Positions 45,704-54,482 of a stretch of 64,000 bases of DNA are shown here, piece after piece. Below the pieces are notes generated by a model. It saw only the letters and a list, made by a program, of their open reading frames with translations, searched no databases and was not told the origin of the DNA. The translations under genes and the position numbers were made by a program. The stretch spans positions 1,674,001 to 1,738,000 of the forward strand of contig CAWFFZ010000008.1 in assembly GCA_963815295.1 (NCBI GenBank), written 5' to 3'. This DNA is from JACDHG01 sp963815295 (lineage in GTDB: Bacteria > Actinomycetota > Actinomycetes > Propionibacteriales > Nocardioidaceae). Position 1 is the stretch's first letter. Each line of letters starts with the position of its first letter.

Positions 45704-46768
45704 TCATACCCCGAGGACCCACTGGGCATAGAAGATCCCGAGACCGGTCGCCACACAGATCCCGCAGATGATCCAGAACCGGATGACGATCGTCACCTCG
45801 GCCCAGCCGAGCAGCTCGAAATGGTGTTGCAGCGGTGCCATCCGGAACAGGCGTTTGCCTTTAGTGATTTTGAAGTAGCCGACCTGCAGGATCACGGACA
45901 ACGTGATGATCGCGAAGAGGCCGCCCAACACGATGAGCAGCAGCTCGGTGCGCGTCATCACCGCGAGCCCGGCCATCGCCCCGCCGAGCGACAGCGAGCC
46001 TGTGTCACCCATGAATATCCTGGCCGGCGACGCGTTCCACCACAAGAAGCCGAAGCAGGCGCCGGTCATCGCGGCAGCCACTACGGCGAGGTCGAGCGGA
46101 TCGCGAACCTCGTTGTAGCACTGGGGTCCTTCGGTGATCGCGCAGAACTGGTTGTTCTGCCAGATACCGACGAGGGTGTAGGCGCCGAACACCATGACCG
46201 AGCTACCTACGGCGAGACCGTCGAGCCCATCGCTCAGGTTCACCGCGTTGCTGGTGCCCGCGATGATGACCGTCACCCAGAGGATCACCAGGATCGTGGG
46301 CAGCTCCCAGTCGACGACCCTGATGAAGGAGATTGCCGGCGACGCGGGGGCATTGCCTCGCGAGTCAGGAAACTGCAGGCTGAGCCAGCCGAACGCGACC
46401 GCGACGATGGCCTGTCCGCCGAATTTGGTCTTGCTGCGCAGACCGAGGCTGCGGTTCTTGACGATCTTGATGTAGTCGTCGAGGAATCCGACCGTGCCCA
46501 ACCCCACGAGGAGGAAGAGCAGGACCATTGCTGACGCGGTCGGAGTGTCAAGAGTCAGCAGCTTGGCGCCGAAGTAGCCGAACAAGGTCGCCGCGATGAC
46601 CACGAGACCACCCATGGTCGGGGTGCCGCGCTTCGTGTGGTGCGACGTCGGACCGTCGTCACGGATCAGCTGACCCCAACCATGCTTGTCCAGCAACGAG
46701 ATCGCCACCCGGGTGCCCAGCAGCGTGCCGATGAGGCTCAGACCTCCAGCGAACAGGAGAGCCCTCAT
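45704..46768 (-). CDS. mraY: Phospho-MurNAc-pentapeptide translocase
   Basis: 354 residues and about ten membrane helices. TKRGTPTMGGLVV, FLDDYIKIVKNRSLGL, VNLSDGLDGLAVG and FMGDTGSLSLGGAMAG carry the catalytic Asp residues and Mg site. It makes lipid I. The ATG overlaps the murF stop (ATGA) after GGAGG. Confidence 0.96.
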   Translation of the reverse strand: MRALLFAGGLSLIGTLLGTRVAISLLDKHGWGQLIRDDGPTSHHTKRGTPTMGGLVVIAATLFGYFGAKLLTLDTPTASAMVLLFLLVGLGTVGFLDDYIKIVKNRSLGLRSKTKFGGQAIVAVAFGWLSLQFPDSRGNAPASPAISFIRVVDWELPTILVILWVTVIIAGTSNAVNLSDGLDGLAVGSSVMVFGAYTLVGIWQNNQFCAITEGPQCYNEVRDPLDLAVVAAAMTGACFGFLWWNASPARIFMGDTGSLSLGGAMAGLAVMTRTELLLIVLGGLFAIITLSVILQVGYFKITKGKRLFRMAPLQHHFELLGWAEVTIVIRFWIICGICVATGLGIFYAQWVLGV

Positions 46769-48186
46769 GCCTCCGCCTCCATCGCCATGTCGAGACCCGC
46801 CTCGTCGAGCAAGGCGAGTGCCACCTGCTCGAGGCCTACCGCTCGCGATGCTTTCACGAGGACGACATCTCCTGGCCGCAACGCGCCACGGAGGAACGCG
46901 AGAGCCTCCTCGGCGTCGGCGCATGCAGTTGGCTCACCGCTCCAGGATGCCGACTCGGCCGCGGCAAAGTGGATCGGCAGCGCGTTCGCCCCGACCGAGA
47001 CGACGTGGGACACGTCGAGACGAGCGGCGAGACGCCCGATTGCTGCATGCTCGGCCGATGCGGTGTCACCCAGCTCCAACATCTCGCCGAGGACTGCGAA
47101 GGTGCGCGCGCCCGGGCGGCGACGGTGGCCGACGTCCGCAAGCGTCTTGAGCGCCGCGTGCATGCTGTCGGGATTGGCGTTGTAGGCATCGTTGATCACC
47201 GTCACGCCATTCGCCGTGGTCGAGATGTCCATCCGCCACTTCGACCGTGGCCGAGCCGACTCAAGGACCGCGACCGTCGAGTCGAGGTCGAAGCCCATCG
47301 CCGTTGCCAAGGCGAGGACCGCGGCCGCGTTGCTCGCCTGGTGCTCCCCGACCAGCGGCAGCTGAAGCCGCCTGGTTTCCCCTGCCACGACCACCTCGAA
47401 CCCGACGTGCCCGATGTCGTCGAGCCCGATGTTGCTCACGCGGACGTCCACATGGTCGCCCGTCCCGAACGTGACCACGGTCGCTGCGGTCCGCTCGCGC
47501 ATGAGCGCAACCCGGTGATCATCGCCATTGAGCACTGCGACACCGTCAGCCGTCAGCGCCTCGACGAGCTCCGCCTTCGCGACGGCAATGTCGTCCTGCG
47601 TCCCGAACTCTCCGAGGTGGGCGACTCCGACGTTCAGTACGACGGCAGCGTTCGGTGGGGTGATCGAGGTGAGGTAGGTGAGATGCCCGCGTCCACGACT
47701 TCCCATCTCCACAACGAGAAAGCGGGTCGACTCCGTCGTCCGCAGCGCCGTCAGCGGGACGCCGATCTCATTGTTGAATGACTCCGCAGGTGCGACCGTC
47801 TCGCCCACCTGCTCCAAGACCTGGGCGATCAGGTCCTTGGTGCTGGTCTTGCCCTGCGACCCGGTGATCCCGACGACGTACAAAGACGGGAAGGCGGCGA
47901 TGACATGACGAGCCAGCGTGCCTAGAGCCTCGACTGTGTCGTCGACGACCACTGCGCGACTGCCTACTTCACGCGTCGTCATCGCAGCGGTCGCGCCGGC
48001 TTCAACGGCGGCAACCGCAAAGTCGTGCCCGTCGACATGCTCGCCATCGATCGCGACGAACAAGCCACCAGTCACGGCTTCGCGCGAGTCGAGAAAGGCA
48101 GCACCGGTGACCACCTCGTCACCGGTCGCATCGGCGACGCGTCCGCCGACGATGTCCGCGATCTCCCGCAGGGTCATGGCTTTCAC
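46765..48186 (-). CDS. murF: UDP-MurNAc-tripeptide:D-Ala-D-Ala ligase
   Basis: 473 residues. The P-loop is GITGSQGKTSTKDLIAQ, with VVEMGSRGRGHL and NDAYNANPDSM (ligase signature). It completes the pentapeptide. The GTG at 48186 overlaps the murE stop (GTGA), so I prefer it over the ATG three codons later. Confidence 0.95.
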   Translation of the reverse strand: MKAMTLREIADIVGGRVADATGDEVVTGAAFLDSREAVTGGLFVAIDGEHVDGHDFAVAAVEAGATAAMTTREVGSRAVVVDDTVEALGTLARHVIAAFPSLYVVGITGSQGKTSTKDLIAQVLEQVGETVAPAESFNNEIGVPLTALRTTESTRFLVVEMGSRGRGHLTYLTSITPPNAAVVLNVGVAHLGEFGTQDDIAVAKAELVEALTADGVAVLNGDDHRVALMRERTAATVVTFGTGDHVDVRVSNIGLDDIGHVGFEVVVAGETRRLQLPLVGEHQASNAAAVLALATAMGFDLDSTVAVLESARPRSKWRMDISTTANGVTVINDAYNANPDSMHAALKTLADVGHRRRPGARTFAVLGEMLELGDTASAEHAAIGRLAARLDVSHVVSVGANALPIHFAAAESASWSGEPTACADAEEALAFLRGALRPGDVVLVKASRAVGLEQVALALLDEAGLDMAMEAEA

Positions 48187-49730
48187 GAGGAACCATCTTG
48201 GCCAGAGAGCGATTCGAGCGTCGCTGCGACCACGATGCGGTCGTCGAACGGATAGATCGACCCCCCGATCTCCTGGCCCGTCTCATGTCCCTTTCCGGCG
48301 ATGATGACCGTGTCGTCGGTACGCGCCCCACGTAGCGCCGTCGTGATCGCGGTTGCCCGGTCACCGATCTCCATCACGCGGGCTGCGTCCGGCACGTCAA
48401 CGGTGCCGGCGATGATCTGGCGCCGGATCTCCGCCGGGTCTTCGGCTCGAGGGTTGTCGTCGGTCACCACGACAACATCAGCGAGTGCGGCTGCGACCTG
48501 ACCCATGAGTGGTCGCTTGCCGACATCGCGGTTGCCGCCGGCACCGATCACGATGATCAGTCGCCCTTGTGTCACAGGCCGCATTGCCTCCAGCGCAGCG
48601 GTCATGGCGTCGGGCTTGTGGGCGTAGTCGACGATCACCTGGAAGTCCTGCCCTCGGTCGATCCGCTCCATTCGACCGGCAACGCCGGCCAGCGCGGCGA
48701 TCCCCCGGGCAGCAGTGCGGACGTCGCGACCAACCTCGCCGATCGCGGCCAGGGCAACCAGCGCGTTGGCCACGTTGAAGCGGCCCGGCAGGTTGACCGA
48801 GCCGCGCACCTCGACGTCCGGCCCCGAGACGACCATCTGCGAGCCGCTGGCGGTCACGGTGATGTCGTGCGCAGTCCAGTCGGCATCCGCCCCCGACGTC
48901 GAGAATGTGCGCACGGGGATCTCCACCGCGTCGCGCAGCTGTATGACAGCGGGGTCGTCTGCGTTGAGGAGGCCACGTCTCGCCCGAGCGGGCGTGAAGA
49001 GGTCGGCCTTGGCGGCGAAGTAGTCGTCGACCGTCAGGTGGAAGTCGAGGTGGTCACGGCCGAAGTTGGTGAAGACAGCCAGGTCGAACACGACCCCGTC
49101 AACACGGCCGATAGCCAGCGCATGGCTCGACACCTCCATCGCACACACCTCCACTCCCTCCTCGACCATCACGGCGAACATCGCGTGCAGGTCGGGTGCT
49201 TCGGGCGTGGTGAGGTCACTGGCCACCGGGCGTCCACCGATGCTCGTGCCCATCGTTCCGATCACAGCCGCCTCGACCCCGGCGGCTGCGAGGCCCATCT
49301 CGATAAGACGAGTGGCCGTCGTCTTGCCCTGGGTGCCGGTGACACCGATCACGGAGAGGCGCTCGGCCGGATGGCCGTAGACGAGAGCAGCGGTGGACCC
49401 GAGGACCCGCCCAGGATTATCGACCACCAGGAGTGGGAGGCGGGAGCTGGCGCCGATGCGCGCACCTTCCGGGTCGGTCAACCAGGCCACGGCTCCGGCC
49501 GCCTCTGCGTCGGCCAGATAGTGGGCGCCGTGGGTGCGGCCGCCGGGCCGAGCGACGTACAGGTCGCCGGGGTGGACCCTGCCGGACGCCTGTGCCACGC
49601 CAGTGATCTGGACCGGGCCGTCGCCGGGCGAGGCGTCCGCCTGGACGTGGTCGGCGACGTCGGCCAGCGAGACCGGGCGATGCGTCGATGGCCGCTGGGG
49701 GACCGTCTCCTTCGGCTCTTGGGAAGGCAC
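48183..49730 (-). CDS. murE: UDP-MurNAc-tripeptide synthetase (diaminopimelate-adding)
   Basis: 515 residues, GTG start. The P-loop is VTGTQGKTTATRLIE, and VVVTDDNPRAEDP holds the DNPR motif typical of enzymes that add diaminopimelate rather than lysine. A TAGGGT box lies six bases before the GTG, so murE may also start its own transcript inside the cluster. Confidence 0.95.
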   Translation of the reverse strand: MPSQEPKETVPQRPSTHRPVSLADVADHVQADASPGDGPVQITGVAQASGRVHPGDLYVARPGGRTHGAHYLADAEAAGAVAWLTDPEGARIGASSRLPLLVVDNPGRVLGSTAALVYGHPAERLSVIGVTGTQGKTTATRLIEMGLAAAGVEAAVIGTMGTSIGGRPVASDLTTPEAPDLHAMFAVMVEEGVEVCAMEVSSHALAIGRVDGVVFDLAVFTNFGRDHLDFHLTVDDYFAAKADLFTPARARRGLLNADDPAVIQLRDAVEIPVRTFSTSGADADWTAHDITVTASGSQMVVSGPDVEVRGSVNLPGRFNVANALVALAAIGEVGRDVRTAARGIAALAGVAGRMERIDRGQDFQVIVDYAHKPDAMTAALEAMRPVTQGRLIIVIGAGGNRDVGKRPLMGQVAAALADVVVVTDDNPRAEDPAEIRRQIIAGTVDVPDAARVMEIGDRATAITTALRGARTDDTVIIAGKGHETGQEIGGSIYPFDDRIVVAATLESLSGQDGSS

Positions 49731-49736
49731 AGCCGA

Positions 49737-49742
49737 ACCCTA
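49737..49742 (-). promoter_or_regulatory. Candidate leaderless -10 box of murE
   Basis: TAGGGT on the minus strand, six bases before the murE GTG, in the 26-bp gap after ftsI. There is no SD at the right distance, which supports leaderless initiation here. Confidence 0.5.
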
Positions 49743-49756
49743 GTGGTCGGTGGAGA

Positions 49757-51631
49757 TCACCAGTCGACGGGCAGCGCGGGTTGGCGATCGCCCGTCGGTG
49801 GGACCCCGAACTTCTGCAGGGTTGCCGCCATCAGGTCGTGGAAGACCGGGCCACCCGTCAAGCCGCCACCATTGTCGTCGGTTGGCTCCTGGACGACGAC
49901 ATACACCACGAACCGGGGGTCGTCGGCAGGCGCGAAGCCGGCGAACGACACGGTGAAGCCCTGATAGCAGCCGCACGAGGGGTCGACCCGTTGCGCGGTT
50001 CCGGTCTTGCCGGCGACGCGGTAGCCGTTGATGTTCGCGAGCGGAGCGGTCCCGTCAGGCCCGGTGACTGCCTCCATCATCCGAGCGACGAGGGATGCCG
50101 TCCGGGCACTCACCACGCGGTGCCGATCCGGCTCTGCTGGTGGCGTGAGCTCGCCGTCGCTGTCGACGTATCCCTGCACGAGCGACGGCTGGACATAGAC
50201 ACCCCCGTTGGCGACCGCAGCGATCGCAGCAGCCATCTGTACGGCGTTCACCGACAGACCCTGGCCGAACGCCACCGTGTCGCGGGTGATCGGCAGCCAG
50301 TTCTTCGGCCGCGGAAGCAGCCCGTCCGACTCACCCTGCAGACCGACGTCAGTCTCCTCGCCGAGCCCGAAGTCGCGAAGGTAGCGGTAGAGCTCCGCCG
50401 GCGGCATTCGTTCGGTAGCAAGGACCGTGCCGATGTTGGAGGACTTGGCCACGACGCCGGTGGCGGTCAGCCGCAGAGTCGGGTGGGAGAAGTAGTCGTG
50501 AATGACGGTGTCGTCACGTGGCAGCGTCGGCGGGACCTTGATCTTGGTCCGCGGGGTGATGTATCCGGCGTCGATGAGCGACGCGAACGTGAGGACTTTC
50601 TCGACGCTCCCAGGCTCGTAGACGTCTTGCAGGGCGCGGCTGCCGTAGTCCTCCGGAGGCGCCAGCTTGCGCTTGTTCGCGTTGAACGTGGGAGTGTCCG
50701 CGAGGGCGAGCAGCTGCCCTGTCTTGACGTCCATGACGACGGCGTAGCCCGACGATCCGCCCGACTCGCGCACGGCCTGCGCCAGCCGCCGTTGGGCCAG
50801 GAACTGTAGGTCCTGGTCGATGGTGAGGCGGATGCCCGTGCCTTCTCGTGGTGCCACTACCGTGCTGTCGGCGAGCGGCAGCTGCTGGCCGTCCGCCATC
50901 TCGAACGTCGCCGAGCCGTCCCGCCCGGCGAGCGTCGAGTCGAGCGAAGCCTCGAAGCCGGCCGCTCCGATCCCGTCGTCGGTAAGGAAGCCGACCAGGT
51001 TGGCGGCGACATCGTCGGCCGGATAGACGCGCAGGGTGTCCTTGTCCTCGTAGACGCCGGGCAGGCCAGCCTTACGAAGCCGTTCGACGACGGCGGTGGC
51101 GAGTTCGGGGCGCACGTGACGAGCCAGCTCGACATACCGGGTGCTGGTCTTGCGCAACAGGGCGACCGTGTCGATGTAGTCGGCGCCGAGCCGGCGGTGC
51201 AAGATCGTCGCGATCTCGGTCGCGTACTCGTGTGCGTCGGTCGGGTCAGCCACGATCTTGGCGGCATCGACCGTCTCAGCCAAAGCGACGCCGTTGCGGT
51301 CGTAGATGGGTGCGCGCGGCGCCTCGAGCGTAACCGTCTTTGCGCCCTTGTCGGCCGCCATGGCGGCGTAGTCGTTCTCGTCGATGCCCTGCAGCTGGAT
51401 CAGCCGGGCGGCGAACAGCGACAACACGAAGGCCACGACGCAGAATGCGCTCCACAGCCGGGCCGTCCCGGTCGCCAGCCGGACCGTGCGCGGACGACGC
51501 TTGAACCGCCTCCGCGTGCGGCCACTCGGTGCGGGGCGAGCGCGGCCACGCGTGGTCGCGGCCGGACGGGATCGTGCGCGGGAGGCACGAGAGCGGCCCG
51601 CCCCCGCAGGTCCGCGCCGTCGATGCGCCAC
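49757..51631 (-). CDS. ftsI: Division-specific transpeptidase FtsI (PBP class B)
   Basis: 624 residues, GTG start with GGAGAGGGG upstream. A strongly basic N-terminal tail of about 55 residues precedes one membrane helix (57-76). The PBP dimer domain follows. The transpeptidase motifs are Ser342-Val-Glu-Lys345 (EPGSVEKV), SSN and KTGTAQ. It cross-links septal peptidoglycan with FtsW. The tail is longer than in many species but usual in actinobacteria. Confidence 0.95.
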   Translation of the reverse strand: MAHRRRGPAGAGRSRASRARSRPAATTRGRARPAPSGRTRRRFKRRPRTVRLATGTARLWSAFCVVAFVLSLFAARLIQLQGIDENDYAAMAADKGAKTVTLEAPRAPIYDRNGVALAETVDAAKIVADPTDAHEYATEIATILHRRLGADYIDTVALLRKTSTRYVELARHVRPELATAVVERLRKAGLPGVYEDKDTLRVYPADDVAANLVGFLTDDGIGAAGFEASLDSTLAGRDGSATFEMADGQQLPLADSTVVAPREGTGIRLTIDQDLQFLAQRRLAQAVRESGGSSGYAVVMDVKTGQLLALADTPTFNANKRKLAPPEDYGSRALQDVYEPGSVEKVLTFASLIDAGYITPRTKIKVPPTLPRDDTVIHDYFSHPTLRLTATGVVAKSSNIGTVLATERMPPAELYRYLRDFGLGEETDVGLQGESDGLLPRPKNWLPITRDTVAFGQGLSVNAVQMAAAIAAVANGGVYVQPSLVQGYVDSDGELTPPAEPDRHRVVSARTASLVARMMEAVTGPDGTAPLANINGYRVAGKTGTAQRVDPSCGCYQGFTVSFAGFAPADDPRFVVYVVVQEPTDDNGGGLTGGPVFHDLMAATLQKFGVPPTGDRQPALPVDW

Positions 51632-51662
51632 TAACGCCCCTCTCCACCTCGCCGTGCCCGTA

Positions 51663-51696
51663 ACGGATGTGACTGATGATGCTGAATAACATCCGT
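51663..51696. repeat. Inverted repeat between ftsL and ftsI
   Basis: ACGGATGT (51663-51670) and ACATCCGT (51689-51696), perfect 8-bp arms with an 18-base loop, in the 93-bp gap. No T run follows in either direction, so it is more likely an operator or RNA stem than a terminator. Confidence 0.5.
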
Positions 51697-51724
51697 GATG
51701 CTGTTGTTACTTTCTATCCCGGGC

Positions 51725-52336
51725 TCAACGCTCTCGACCGGAGATCGGCGCTGTGTCGTCGGACTTTGTCGGGTTGCCAGCCCGGCTACCAGGGCCTTCT
51801 GGGCGAACCGGACCAACGCTGGCTCCAAGGTGTCGCTCCGGCGATATCGAGCCAGTCGCGCGCTCACCCGCAACCAGCGGAGTGACCTTCGCGGTGTGCC
51901 CGGCGGTGGTCACCGCCGTACGGCCGATGTCGACCTTCTTCGCCGGTGCCCCCGGCACCGGCATCCCGACCACAGCGCCCGTCGACAGCGACAAGAAGGC
52001 CGGGCTGTCGTTCTGGACCATGCCGAGTCTTACCGCCTTCTCTGCCAGCCGTTGTGGCTGCTGGAGGTCGGCGACCTGCATTTGCAGGTTCTGCTGCTTG
52101 TTGGTGAGCCCCGCGGACGTCTGCTTGAGGTCGGTGAGCTCGTAGGCACCGCGTTGCAGAGCGGTGTTGAGGAGGAGCAACCCGACCAGACCGACGGCGA
52201 GGACGGTCACGACGAGCAGCACGAACGGGATGCGCGGCGCCCGCCGCGCCATCTTCGGAACAATCGTCAGCCGCGGACGAGGCAGGTGCGCCATCGGCCG
52301 GAACGCTCGTGCGCGGGCGATCATCGGCGAGCTCAT
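51725..52336 (-). CDS. ftsL: Cell division protein FtsL-like
   Basis: 203 residues. Basic N-terminus, one membrane helix (IPFVLLVVTVLAVGLVGLLL, about 37-57), then a coiled coil with Gln/Leu heptads (TNKQQNLQMQVADLQQPQRL) and a long Pro/Gly-rich tail after residue 120. The size, fold and position between rsmH and ftsI identify it; sequence identity in this family is low. The ATG overlaps the rsmH stop by 4 bases. Confidence 0.85.
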   Translation of the reverse strand: MSSPMIARARAFRPMAHLPRPRLTIVPKMARRAPRIPFVLLVVTVLAVGLVGLLLLNTALQRGAYELTDLKQTSAGLTNKQQNLQMQVADLQQPQRLAEKAVRLGMVQNDSPAFLSLSTGAVVGMPVPGAPAKKVDIGRTAVTTAGHTAKVTPLVAGERATGSISPERHLGASVGPVRPEGPGSRAGNPTKSDDTAPISGRER

Positions 52337-53286
52337 GCGACCTCCCGGACCCGTTCGGCGGCGCGCAGCTTGACCGATGCCGCTCGAGGGTTGCGCGCAA
52401 TCTCGTCGGCCGTCGCCACTTCGGCACCACGGGTCAGCAGCCGAAGTTCGGGCTCATGGCCGGCCGGGACGACTGGCAGGTCGACGGGTGCTGTGCTCTT
52501 CGCCCGGTCGGACAGCGCGCGCTTCGCGAGCCGATCCTCGAGCGACTGGTAGGACATAACCACGATGCGTCCACCGACGGCCAACGCATCGATGGCGGCG
52601 GGTAGCGCCAGCTCGAGGACGGCCAGCTCGTCGTTGACGGCGATCCGCAGCGCCTGGAACGTGCGCTTGGCAGGGTTGCCGCCCGTACGTCGGGCGGCCG
52701 CCGGGATGGCGGACCGAATCAGGTCGACGAGACGCCCACTGGTCGAGAACGGTTCGCGCTCACGCTCTCGCGTCACTGCCTGAGCGATCCGCCGGGCAAA
52801 GCGCTCCTCGCCATACCTGCTGAGGATCTGCGAAAGCTCTTGCACCGAAGCGGTGTTGAGCAGGTCGGCAGCCGTGATGCCCGACGCCTGATCCATCCGC
52901 ATGTCGAGCGGGGCATCGTGCGCATAGGCGAACCCGCGCTCGGCCTCGTCGAGCTGCATCGATGAGACCCCGAGGTCGAACAGGACGCCTTGCACCCGCG
53001 GCATCCCGAGTCCGTCGAGCACACTGGGGATCTCGTCATACACGGCGTGCACCAAGACTGTGCGTTCCGCGAAGGATTGCAACCGCTCCTCGGCAAGCTC
53101 GAGTGCGCGAGCGTCGCGGTCGACCCCGACGACGGTGGCCGTCGGGCATGCCGTCAGGATCGCCTCGGCATGGCCGCCGAGGCCAAGCGTGGCGTCGACA
53201 AGGACGGACGCAGGCTCGGACAGCGCCGGAGCCACCAGCGCGACTACCCGGTCGACGAGGACCGGGATGTGACCAGAGCCTGACAT
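52333..53286 (-). CDS. rsmH: 16S rRNA (cytosine(1402)-N4)-methyltransferase
   Basis: 317 residues. HIPVLVDRVV at the N-terminus, the SAM motif VDATLGLGGHAEAIL, VLFDLGVSSMQLDEAERGF and the C-terminal SYQSLEDRLAKRAL are typical. I chose ATG at 53286; a TTG at 53304 is an alternative. It methylates C1402 of 16S rRNA at the P site. The upstream 51-residue gene ends 8 bases before it. Confidence 0.95.
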   Translation of the reverse strand: MSGSGHIPVLVDRVVALVAPALSEPASVLVDATLGLGGHAEAILTACPTATVVGVDRDARALELAEERLQSFAERTVLVHAVYDEIPSVLDGLGMPRVQGVLFDLGVSSMQLDEAERGFAYAHDAPLDMRMDQASGITAADLLNTASVQELSQILSRYGEERFARRIAQAVTREREREPFSTSGRLVDLIRSAIPAAARRTGGNPAKRTFQALRIAVNDELAVLELALPAAIDALAVGGRIVVMSYQSLEDRLAKRALSDRAKSTAPVDLPVVPAGHEPELRLLTRGAEVATADEIARNPRAASVKLRAAERVREVA

Positions 53287-53293
53287 CGCGACG

Positions 53294-53449
53294 TCAACCG
53301 GCAAGTTTCGAGATGAGCAAGACTCCGAAAGCCATCACCGAGGACGCAAGGGCGGAGCACGCAATGACGGCCATGCCGTCCTTCACTTCGTCGCGCACCC
53401 GCCGAACCGGGGACTCCGGTTCGGGGGTAGTGACTCCCCAACTCGCCAT
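53294..53449 (-). CDS. 51-residue single-pass membrane protein in the dcw cluster
   Basis: ATG at 53449 to TGA at 53294, 51 codons, too short for usual cut-offs. The first 25 residues are hydrophilic and charged (PESPVRRVRDEVKDG), the rest a membrane helix (MAVIACSALASSVMAFGVLL) and a short ISKLAG end. GAAGGG lies 7 bases before the ATG. It fits exactly between mraZ and rsmH, 7 bases before the rsmH start. I know of small membrane ORFs at this place in some actinobacteria, but not of a function. Codon use looks coding (third-position G/C dominates). Confidence 0.72.
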   Translation of the reverse strand: MASWGVTTPEPESPVRRVRDEVKDGMAVIACSALASSVMAFGVLLISKLAG

Positions 53450-53541
53450 GATCGACCCTTCGAGACGTGTGATGTGGCTGGTTCGCGGTGCCTGCCAGTT
53501 CGTACGGCCCAGGTCCCCGCCCGCTCCTTCGGGTGCTTCCG

Positions 53542-53567
53542 GCTGGCACCGGGGAAGTGGCGCCAGC
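53542..53567. repeat. Hairpin in the mraZ to small-ORF gap
   Basis: GCTGGCACC, 8 bases, GGCGCCAGC: nine-base arms with one mismatch. No T run. It may slow or partly end transcription between mraZ and the rest of the cluster, or be an RNase site. The 177-bp gap shows no gene. Confidence 0.45.
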
Positions 53568-53626
53568 TGGAGTGAAGGGGCGGCTCGGAGACCTCGACGT
53601 ACGACGCAGGGATGGATGGACTGAAC

Positions 53627-54070
53627 TCAGAGCACGTGGGAGCCGGGCAGCACCTCCTCTGACCAGTCGGCGAATGCGGACTCCTGCTCGGTGCTGTAGG
53701 CGTTCCATGCTTCGGCGTCCCAGATCTCGACCCGGGTGTAGGCCCCGATCACGACGCACTCGCGATCGAGCCCGGCGTACTCACGCAGCATCGGTGGCAG
53801 GGTCACCCGCCCCTGCTTGTCTGCGGTCTCGGCGGAGGCGCCGGCAAACAGCATCCGCATGAAGTCGCGGCCGCGCTTGTTCGTCACCGGGGTCTCGCGC
53901 ATCGTCTCGGTGAACCGGCGGAACTCAGCGCTCGGCCACACGTACAGGCAGCGCTCCTGTCCCCTCGTCACCACAAGCCCCTCCGACAACTCATCCCTGA
54001 ACTTCGCGGGGAGGAAGATCCGACCTTTGTCGTCGAGGCGGGGGGTATGCGTTCCCAAGAACACTGCCAC
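53627..54070 (-). CDS. mraZ: Transcriptional regulator MraZ
   Basis: 147 residues, GTG start after AAAGGGTGG. Two AbrB-like half-domains: THTPRLDDKGRIFLPAKFRD and SAETADKQGRVTLPPMLREY. MraZ forms rings and binds short direct repeats in its own promoter, which are seen just upstream (54093-54127). It heads the dcw cluster. Confidence 0.96.
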   Translation of the reverse strand: MAVFLGTHTPRLDDKGRIFLPAKFRDELSEGLVVTRGQERCLYVWPSAEFRRFTETMRETPVTNKRGRDFMRMLFAGASAETADKQGRVTLPPMLREYAGLDRECVVIGAYTRVEIWDAEAWNAYSTEQESAFADWSEEVLPGSHVL

Positions 54071-54092
54071 CCCACCCTTTCGACTCGATCTC

Positions 54093-54127
54093 CTCCATTA
54101 CGCTCCACTCTACTCCACAACCCTCCA
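54093..54127 (-). promoter_or_regulatory. Four MraZ-binding boxes, exact 10-bp period
   Basis: TGGAG on the coding strand occurs four times, starting every 10 bp (plus-strand CTCCA at 54093, 54103, 54113 and 54123). MraZ is known to bind about three or four TGGG/TGGAG-like repeats separated by 5 bp. They span the spacer and -10 of the promoter below, so MraZ should repress it. Confidence 0.85.
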
Positions 54128-54134
54128 TCGTCAA
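54107..54134 (-). promoter_or_regulatory. Promoter of mraZ and the dcw cluster
   Basis: TTGACG (54129-54134), 16-bp spacer, TAGAGT (54107-54112), minus strand, about 37 bp before the mraZ GTG. The rest of the 412-bp mraZ-moxR gap (54135-54482) has no gene I can support and should hold the moxR promoter. Confidence 0.75.
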
Positions 54135-54482
54135 CCGATTCCCGCGAAGCCGCGCCGGTGTCGCTCCCCGCTCGGGCACGCCGGAGGCTTGCGTCCGTGC
54201 GAGTGGTCGCGATGAGCGCGCGGCGGCACGGACGTTATGGGGAAATGGGCTCGCTGGGTCGGACGGTGGGCTCGTCGGAGGGCATGGATTCGGCGTACCG
54301 ATGAGGTAGGTTCGCCTCGGTGACCCGGAGCCGGCTCAGCGGGCTCGCGTCACCACATCGTTATGCATCGGGCGTCGCGCGGACGACCAGGACTTGCCAA
54401 GATCAAGGCCCCGGGTCGCAACGATCCGGTCGATGCATGTGGGAACCGACATTCGACTTGTGACCAGCCGCAAAGGGACCTG

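Noticed and set aside
54047..54304. 85-codon plus-strand frame in the mraZ-moxR gap
   Set aside because: It runs through the MraZ boxes and promoter and has no SD or domain; regulatory DNA is a better account.
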